This document shows positions 6,966 through 13,756 of a stretch of 13,756 nucleotides of DNA, piece by piece. How positions within the stretch are numbered: position 1 is the stretch's first letter; the number at the start of each line of letters is the position of its first letter. This DNA is from Pseudomonadota bacterium (GTDB taxonomy: Bacteria; Pseudomonadota; Alphaproteobacteria; Reyranellales; Reyranellaceae), in the NCBI GenBank assembly GCA_023386865.1, contig JAEWIV010000322.1, forward strand, positions 1 through 13,756, read 5' to 3'. A model generated the notes under the pieces. The model saw nothing but the letters and a program-made list of their open reading frames with translations, made no database searches and was not told the origin of the DNA. The translations under genes were made by a program, and so were the position numbers.

Positions 6966-8240
6966 GTGTTTTCCTGGAAGTTGAGGCCGCCTGCCGAAGG
7001 CATTGTCGTCGCGCCGGATGAACGGCTGCCGTGGCCCCAGACGGTGGCCCTCGGCGGCCAGCACGTCATCGCCATGTTCGGCGCCACGGTGCTCGGGCCT
7101 CTGCTCATGGGCTTCGACCCGAATGTCTGCGTGCTGATGAGCGGCGTCGGCACCCTGATCTTCTTCGTCGCCGTCGGCGGCAAGGTGCCGAGCTATCTCG
7201 GCTCGTCCTTTTCCTTCATCGGCGTGGTGATCGCCGCCACCGGCTTCTCCGGCCAGGGCATCAATCCCAACATCGGCGTGGCGCTCGGCGGTATCGTCGT
7301 CTGCGGCGCCGTCTATACCGCGATCGGCCTGATCGTCATGGCGACCGGCTCGGGCTGGGTCGAGCGGCTGATGCCGCCGATCGTCACCGGCTCGGTGGTG
7401 GCGGTGATCGGGCTGAACCTCGCCTCGATCCCCATCAAGAACATGGCGCCGACCGCCTTCGACGCCTGGATCCAGGCGGCCACCTTCTTCGCCATCGCCC
7501 TGGTGGCCGTATTCAGCGGCGGCATGATGCGGCGCCTGCTGATCGTGGTCGGCCTGATCGTGGCGACGGCAATCTATGCCGTCCTGACCAACGGCCTGGG
7601 CTGGGGCAAACCGATCGACTTCAAGCTGATCGAGCAGGCCCAGTGGCTGGGTCTCCCGAAATTCGAAACGCCGGTGTTCGAGCCCGCGGCGATCGCCCTC
7701 ATCGCGCCGGTCGCGCTGATCCTGGTGGCCGAGAACCTTGGCCACCTGAAGGCAGTCGGTGCCATGACCGGCCGCGACATGGCTCCCCATATCGGCCGCG
7801 CCTTCGTCGGTGACGGCGTCGCCACCATGGTGTCGGGCGGTGTCGGCGGCACCGGCGTCACGACCTATGCGGAGAACATCGGGGTGATGGCGGCGACCCG
7901 CGTCTACTCGACGGCGCTGTTCGTTGTCGCGGCCCTGTTCGCCATCCTGCTGGGCTTCTCGCCCAAGTTCGGCGCTTTGATCCACACCATTCCGCTGCCG
8001 GCCATGGGCGGCGTCAGCATCGTGATCTTCGGGCTGATCGCCATCGCCGGCGCGCGCATCTGGGTCGACGCCAAGGTCGACTTCACCGACGCACGCAACA
8101 TGATGGTGGCGGCGATCACCCTGGTCCTCGGCACCGGCGACTTCACGCTGAAATTCGGCGGCTTCGCGCTGGGCGGCATCGGCACCGCGACGTTCGGCGC
8201 GCTGATCCTGAACGCGCTGCTGAGCGCGAAGCGAAGTTAG
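6966..8240 (+). CDS. NCS2-family uracil/xanthine permease, RutG-like
   Basis: A 424-aa nucleobase:cation symporter-2 (SLC23) protein with the many hydrophobic segments of the 14-helix fold. It resembles E. coli RutG closely along its length as I recall that sequence: VVAPDERLPW at 14-23, GGQHVIAMFGATVLGPLLMG at 30-49, GGKVPSYLGSSFSFIGVVIA at 71-90, VERLMPPIVTGSVVAVIGLNL at 132-152, ENLGHLKAVGAMTGRDM at 256-272 and VTTYAENIGVMA at 298-309. E256 and E303 match the two helix glutamates used for base and proton binding in UraA. RutG imports pyrimidines for the Rut uracil-degradation pathway, but no rutA-F genes are in the window, so the substrate may be uracil, thymine or a purine. The start is GTG, with GAGG 7 nt upstream inside a hairpin. 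It converges on the substrate-binding-protein-like gene. Confidence 0.92.
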   Translation: MFSWKLRPPAEGIVVAPDERLPWPQTVALGGQHVIAMFGATVLGPLLMGFDPNVCVLMSGVGTLIFFVAVGGKVPSYLGSSFSFIGVVIAATGFSGQGINPNIGVALGGIVVCGAVYTAIGLIVMATGSGWVERLMPPIVTGSVVAVIGLNLASIPIKNMAPTAFDAWIQAATFFAIALVAVFSGGMMRRLLIVVGLIVATAIYAVLTNGLGWGKPIDFKLIEQAQWLGLPKFETPVFEPAAIALIAPVALILVAENLGHLKAVGAMTGRDMAPHIGRAFVGDGVATMVSGGVGGTGVTTYAENIGVMAATRVYSTALFVVAALFAILLGFSPKFGALIHTIPLPAMGGVSIVIFGLIAIAGARIWVDAKVDFTDARNMMVAAITLVLGTGDFTLKFGGFALGGIGTATFGALILNALLSAKRS

Positions 8241-8276
8241 AGCAGCTCGTCCTCCAGCGACACCCTGCCCGAGAGG

Positions 8277-9149
8277 TCAGCCGGAGAACGATATCGTCGC
8301 CTTGTCGTAGTCGCCCGACCCCATGCGGCCTTCGCCGAAAATCTCGTGCCGGGCGATCCAGTCGAACGACTGCTCGTAGGCCTGGCGCGAGTACGGCTCG
8401 AAGACGATGCGCTCGCCCGGGCCCCAGCGCCGCGTGTCCATCATGGCGTGCCAGCGCTCGGGGAACTCGTTCTTGTAGTAATGCGTGTAGAGCTCGGGCC
8501 TGAGGTCGATGTCGCGCTGCGCCCGCTTGAGCGCGCGGAAGTAGCGGCGGATGTCCTCGGGATCGGGCGCGCCGTTGATCATGGCGGCGATCATGAAGGT
8601 CGTGTCGATCACCTTGCGAAAGCCGAGCTGCTCGGCGAGGTAGTACGGCCCGCTGAACAGCGCCGCCGCCCGGCTCTTGCCGTCGATCAGGAGCTCGAGG
8701 CGGCGGAACAGCATGCCGTCCTCGAAAGTGAGGTTGATCCTGTCGCGCGGCAGGTACTGTTCCAGCGCCTGGATCGTCGAGTAGTGGCTGCCCGACTGGA
8801 AACCCACCGAGATCGGCACGCCGGCCAGATCCTCGGGTGTGCGGATGGGTGAATCGGCCGGCACGAAAATGCCGGCGGGCGCGACCGAGTAGGCGTCGGC
8901 ATAGAGCCGGGCATGGCCGTTCGAGGCAGCGACCGCGACCGTCCAGTGGCAGGCGCAGCTCACATCGGCTTCGCGGCCACTCTCGATGCTCTGGAAGGCC
9001 CCCGAGGAACCCTTGTTGTGATGTTGGCCGCCGGTCGAGCGGATCAGCTCGCGGAACTCGTAGTCGAGGCCCTCGGCTTTGAAGTAGCCCTTTTCCTCGG
9101 CCACCCACTCCTGCAGACGGAAGTGCGGTTCGACGATGAACTTGCCCAT
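8277..9149 (-). CDS. NMT1/THI5-like substrate-binding protein without signal peptide
   Basis: A 290-aa protein with the fold pattern of ABC-transporter substrate-binding proteins of the SsuA/NMT1/THI5 type: WVAEEKGYFKAEGLDYEF at 15-32 (the 'protein near its partner, growing from the N-terminus' motif), then SPIRTPEDLAGVPISVGFQSGSH at 100-122, the usual second-lobe start. The N-terminus (MGKFIVEPHFRLQEW) has no hydrophobic signal sequence or lipobox, so it is predicted to be cytoplasmic. Length equals a mature binding protein. An upstream start at 9242 would overlap the carboxylase gene; AGAGGA (complement of 9155-9160) 5 nt before the ATG at 9149 supports this start. It follows mccA by 43 bp on the same strand and has no permease or ATPase gene beside it. 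Cytoplasmic members of this fold include THI5-type pyrimidine synthases and dihydroxyphthalate decarboxylase-like enzymes; its activity is unknown. Confidence 0.82.
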   Translation of the reverse strand: MGKFIVEPHFRLQEWVAEEKGYFKAEGLDYEFRELIRSTGGQHHNKGSSGAFQSIESGREADVSCACHWTVAVAASNGHARLYADAYSVAPAGIFVPADSPIRTPEDLAGVPISVGFQSGSHYSTIQALEQYLPRDRINLTFEDGMLFRRLELLIDGKSRAAALFSGPYYLAEQLGFRKVIDTTFMIAAMINGAPDPEDIRRYFRALKRAQRDIDLRPELYTHYYKNEFPERWHAMMDTRRWGPGERIVFEPYSRQAYEQSFDWIARHEIFGEGRMGSGDYDKATISFSG

Positions 9150-9192
9150 GGCGTTCCTCTCGTGCGGCCCGTTGTCCTTCGCTGGTCTTCTA

Positions 9193-11186
<1,994 letters not shown>

Positions 11187-11187
<1 letters not shown>

Positions 11188-11969
11188 CAGACAGCCCACC
11201 CTGGCTTGCGCTTGTCCAGAAACGCCCGCATGCCTTCGAGCGCCTCCTCGGTCGTGCACTGAGCGGCGACCTGTTCGCCGATCAGACCGGCCGCCTCCTC
11301 GTCGTGCGGCCGCGCGTCGAGCACAGGCACCAGTTCCTTGATCAGTCTCTGCACCAAGGGCGCGCCCAGCATTAGTTCGTGCGCTAACGTCACCACCGTC
11401 TCGTCGAGAGCGTCAGCCGCGACGACCTGGTCGACCAGGCCGATACGCAGCGCCGTCTCGGCATCGAACAGGCCGCCATGCATCAGGAGCTGCCGCGCCA
11501 AGCGCGGCCCCACGGCCTCGATCAGCACCGGAATGGCGATGCCGGCCAGCAGGCCGTTGCGCACCGAGGTCAATCCGAAGCGCGCCGTCGAGGCGGCGAT
11601 CGCGAAATCGCAGGCCAGCATCAGGCCGACACCGCCGCCGACCGCGGCGGCATGAACGCGGGCGATGGAGGGCTTGGGGAAGTCGTAGACCGCCTGCACC
11701 GCGCCCATCATGGCGTCGGCGCCGACTCGCCGGGTGATGGCGTCGAGCGTGGGCCAGGTCAGCACCCAGTTGAAGTCGCCGCCGGCCGAGAAGGCCTTGC
11801 CTTCGCTGCCCAGGACCAGCACGCGCACGCTGTCGTCCTCGGCGAAGCCCTCGACGGCGTCGACGATGGCGCGCGCGGTGTCGCCGTCGAACGAGTTCAT
11901 ATCGTCAGGCCGGTTGAGCGTGAGCCGCGCCACGCCGTCCGCTACCGATGTCTTCACCGTCGCGGTCAT
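11187..11969 (-). CDS. Crotonase-family protein, probable methylglutaconyl-CoA hydratase, catalytic glutamates missing
   Basis: A 260-aa enoyl-CoA hydratase/isomerase fold protein. Seen: LNRPDDMNSFD at 18-28, AFSAGGDFNW at 59-68 (first oxyanion-hole loop), FPKPSIARVHAAAVGGGVGL at 97-116 (second oxyanion loop) and FDAETALRIGLVDQVV after residue 165. Overall it looks like LiuC-type 3-methylglutaconyl-CoA hydratases, which turn methylglutaconyl-CoA into HMG-CoA, and it sits between the two carboxylase subunit genes as liuC does. Compared with crotonases, the two general acid/base positions are G115 (in GGGVGL) and S135 (in FGLTSVRNGL); most LiuC proteins keep glutamate at the second site. So it may be a hydratase using another mechanism, or a different crotonase activity. 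It starts 3 bp after the mccB stop and overlaps mccA by one base. No strong Shine-Dalgarno is visible. Confidence 0.85.
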
Positions 11970-11972
11970 CGG

Positions 11973-13580
11973 CTACATCCGGAAGACGCCGAACTTGCTG
12001 GGGCCGATCGGCTGGTTCATCGCCGCCGACAGGCCGAGCGCCAGCGCCATGCGGGTGTCGACCGGATCGAGGATGCCGTCGTCCCACAGCCGCGCCGTGG
12101 CGTAGTACGGGTGGCCCTCGCGGTCGTACTGCTCGCGGATCGGCTGCTTGAACGCTTCCTCTTCTTCCTTGGGCCAGGTGCCGCCACGCGCCTCGATGTT
12201 GTCGCGCCGCACCGTGGCGAGCACGCTCGCCGCCTGCTCGCCGCCCATGACCGAGATGCGCGCCGACGGCCACATCCACAGGAAGCGCGGGCCATAGGCG
12301 CGGCCGCACATGCCGTAATTGCCGGCACCGTAGCTGCCGCCGACGATCACCGTGAATTTCGGGACGGCCACGGTCGACACTGCCGTCACCATCTTGGCGC
12401 CATCGCGGGCGATGCCGCCGGCTTCATACTTCTTGCCGACCATGAAGCCGGTGATGTTCTGCAGGAAGAGCAGCGGGATGCCGCGCTGGCCGCACAGCTC
12501 GATGAAGTGCGCCGCCTTCAGCGCCGATTCGTTGAACAGGATGCCGTTGTTGGCGACGATGCCGACCGGATGGCCCCAGATGCGGGCGAAGCCGGTGACG
12601 ATGGTCGTGCCGTAGAGGTGCTTGAACTCGTCGAGCTCGCTGCCGTCGACCAGGCGGGCGATGACCTCGCGCATGTCGTAGGGCGTGCGGCCGTCCGAAG
12701 GGACCACGCCGTAGAGCTCCTCGGCGGCGTACTTCGGCTCGCACGGCGCGATCAGCGAGGCCGACGGGTTCTTTTTCCAATTGAAGTTGGCCACGATGCG
12801 CCGGACGATGCCCAGCGCGTGGCTGTCGTCGTGGGCGTAGTGATCCGCCACCCCCGAGGTGCGGGCATGGACGTCGGCGCCGCCCAACTCCTCGGCGCTG
12901 ACGATCTCGCCGATAGCGGCCTTCACCAGCGGCGGGCCGGCGAGGAAGATCGTGCCCTGCTTGCGCACGATGACGGTCTCGTCGCTCATCGCCGGCACAT
13001 AGGCGCCGCCCGCCGTGCACGAGCCCATCACCGAGGCGATCTGCGGGATGCCCTGCGCCGACATGTTGGCCTGGTTGTAGAAGATGCGGCCGAAATGGGT
13101 CTTGTCCGGGAACACCTCGGGCCACTGCGGCAGGTTGGCGCCGCCGGAGTCGACCAGGTAGATGCAGGGCAGACGGTTCTCCATCGCCACTTCCTGGGCG
13201 CGGAGATGCTTCTTCACCGTCATCGGATAATAGGTGCCGCCTTTCACCGTGGCGTCGTTGCAGACGATCACGCATTCGACGCCGCTCACCCGGCCGACGC
13301 CGGTGATGACGCCCGAGCCCGGCGCCTCGTTGTCGTACATGTCCATCGCTGCGAGCGGCGACAGTTCCAGGAACGGCGAGCCCGGATCGAGCAGCGCCCT
13401 AACGCGCTCGCGCGGCAGCAGCTTGCCGCGCGCGACATGGCGCTTGCGCGATTCCTCGCCGCCGCCCAGCCGCACCTTGTCGGTGCGGGCCTTGAGATCG
13501 GCGACCAGGGCGCGCATCGCCTCGGCGTTGCGCTTGAACGTGTCGGAGCGGGTGTCGACCTGGGAGGAAAGGATGGTCAT
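11973..13580 (-). CDS. mccB: Methylcrotonyl-CoA carboxylase, carboxyltransferase beta subunit
   Basis: A 535-aa carboxyltransferase subunit, exactly the length typical of MccB/LiuB. It transfers CO2 from carboxybiotin on MccA to methylcrotonyl-CoA. Strong family markers: MTILSSQVDTRS start, ESRKRHVARGKLLPRERV at 43-60, PCIYLVDSGGANLPQWPEVF at 138-157, HFGRIFYNQANMSAQGIPQI at 162-181, GSCTAGGAYVPAMSDE at 186-201, FLQNITGFMVGKKYEAGGIA at 372-391 and GGSYGAGNYGMCGRAYGPRF at 414-433. The SGGANLPQW and NITGFMVG forms are those of methylcrotonyl- (or geranyl-) rather than propionyl-CoA carboxylases. It is the first gene of the mccB - crotonase - mccA - binding-protein run. A 17-nt hairpin (13583-13599) lies immediately before the ATG and no free Shine-Dalgarno is seen. 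Geranyl-CoA carboxylase is the main alternative, judged less likely with HMG-CoA lyase nearby. Confidence 0.95.
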   Translation of the reverse strand: MTILSSQVDTRSDTFKRNAEAMRALVADLKARTDKVRLGGGEESRKRHVARGKLLPRERVRALLDPGSPFLELSPLAAMDMYDNEAPGSGVITGVGRVSGVECVIVCNDATVKGGTYYPMTVKKHLRAQEVAMENRLPCIYLVDSGGANLPQWPEVFPDKTHFGRIFYNQANMSAQGIPQIASVMGSCTAGGAYVPAMSDETVIVRKQGTIFLAGPPLVKAAIGEIVSAEELGGADVHARTSGVADHYAHDDSHALGIVRRIVANFNWKKNPSASLIAPCEPKYAAEELYGVVPSDGRTPYDMREVIARLVDGSELDEFKHLYGTTIVTGFARIWGHPVGIVANNGILFNESALKAAHFIELCGQRGIPLLFLQNITGFMVGKKYEAGGIARDGAKMVTAVSTVAVPKFTVIVGGSYGAGNYGMCGRAYGPRFLWMWPSARISVMGGEQAASVLATVRRDNIEARGGTWPKEEEEAFKQPIREQYDREGHPYYATARLWDDGILDPVDTRMALALGLSAAMNQPIGPSKFGVFRM

Positions 13581-13582
13581 GC

Positions 13583-13599
13583 CCGGGCAACCTGCCCGG
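13583..13599 (-). promoter_or_regulatory. Hairpin just upstream of mccB start
   Basis: Perfect inverted repeat CCGGGCA (13583-13589) and TGCCCGG (13593-13599) with a 3-nt loop. On the mccB transcript it occupies about positions -3 to -19 relative to the ATG, where a ribosome site would be. The only weak purine motif, an AGG, is in this hairpin. It could damp or regulate initiation; function not shown. Confidence 0.45.
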
Positions 13600-13756
13600 A
13601 CGACGGGCGGGGTGCAAGGGTGCTAAGCGGCTCGTCTCATGACGTCCTCCCCGTCTTTGGGGGAGGATACTGGAGGGGGAAAGCCCCACAGATTCCGCGG
13701 CGCGATGATCTGAAATCGGCCGACGCCTCTGAGAGGAAAGAAGAGAGCGCTACGGC
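13600..13756 (-). promoter_or_regulatory. Upstream leader of the mcc operon, with stem-loop and tiny ORF
   Basis: No recognisable gene to the right edge. It holds a stem-loop TCCTCCCC (13645-13652)/GGGGAGGA (13660-13667) with a 7-nt loop and no T-run. On the minus strand the GGGGAGG arm is a near-ideal ribosome site for a 5-codon ORF, ATG at 13640 to TAG at 13623, encoding MRRAA. A short palindrome CCTCTGAGAGG lies at 13726-13736. The stem-loop may belong to a dispersed repeat family. No convincing promoter hexamers were identified. Confidence 0.35.

Noticed and set aside
5982..7985. 667-codon open frame on the minus strand
   Set aside because: Antisense to the DUF2189 gene and the RutG-like permease; repetitive His/Arg/Asp/Gly composition typical of a shadow frame.
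8143..9108. 321-codon minus-strand frame overlapping the binding-protein gene
   Set aside because: Out of frame with the sequence carrying the family motifs; Arg-rich composition shows it is a shadow.
11188..11259. Upstream start adding 24 residues to mccA
   Set aside because: It would lie inside the crotonase 3' end; biotin carboxylases begin with SKILIANRGE, which follows the ATG at 11187.
13645..13667. Stem-loop as an intrinsic terminator
   Set aside because: No run of T follows the stem in either direction, so it was listed only as leader structure.

Overview
The window is GC-rich chromosomal DNA packed with genes, most of them metabolic. The codon bias (GC at third positions), the long spurious antisense frames and the gene families point to an alphaproteobacterium, perhaps Rhodospirillales/Hyphomicrobiales (Reyranella-like is a guess from general flavour, not a search). 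I see no phage, insertion sequence, CRISPR array, tRNA or rRNA.

Layout from left to right. (1) The 3' part of pbpC (+), a peptidoglycan transpeptidase with all three active-site motifs, cut by the left edge. (2) A minus-strand block read from about 4.7 kb down to 1.4 kb: a glutamate-1-semialdehyde-aminomutase-like class III aminotransferase, hydroxymethylglutaryl-CoA lyase, a 100-aa conserved small protein, and a LysE/RhtB-type exporter. (3) A plus-strand block from 4.8 to 8.2 kb: a class IV (BCAT-like) aminotransferase divergent from the class III one, a structured non-coding repeat of about 120 bp, a DUF2189 membrane protein, and a RutG-like pyrimidine/xanthine permease whose Shine-Dalgarno lies in a hairpin. 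(4) A minus-strand block from 13.6 to 8.3 kb: both subunits of methylcrotonyl-CoA carboxylase flanking a crotonase, followed by a substrate-binding-protein-like gene without a signal peptide.

The main theme is leucine/isovalerate catabolism (Liu pathway). Methylcrotonyl-CoA is carboxylated by MccAB, hydrated by a crotonase to HMG-CoA and cleaved by HMG-CoA lyase to acetoacetate and acetyl-CoA. Isovaleryl-CoA dehydrogenase is not in the window; it may lie beyond the right edge. HMG-CoA lyase is about 6 kb from the carboxylase genes, with five unrelated or only loosely related genes between. The class IV aminotransferase could supply the first transamination step, but that is inference.

Most unusual points: the crotonase lacks both usual catalytic glutamates; a leaderless NMT1/THI5-like protein is appended to the mcc operon; the GSA-aminomutase homologue sits in an organism type that normally makes aminolevulinate another way and appears to be transcribed without a leader; several hairpins lie at translation starts. 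I find no convincing wholly new multi-gene system.
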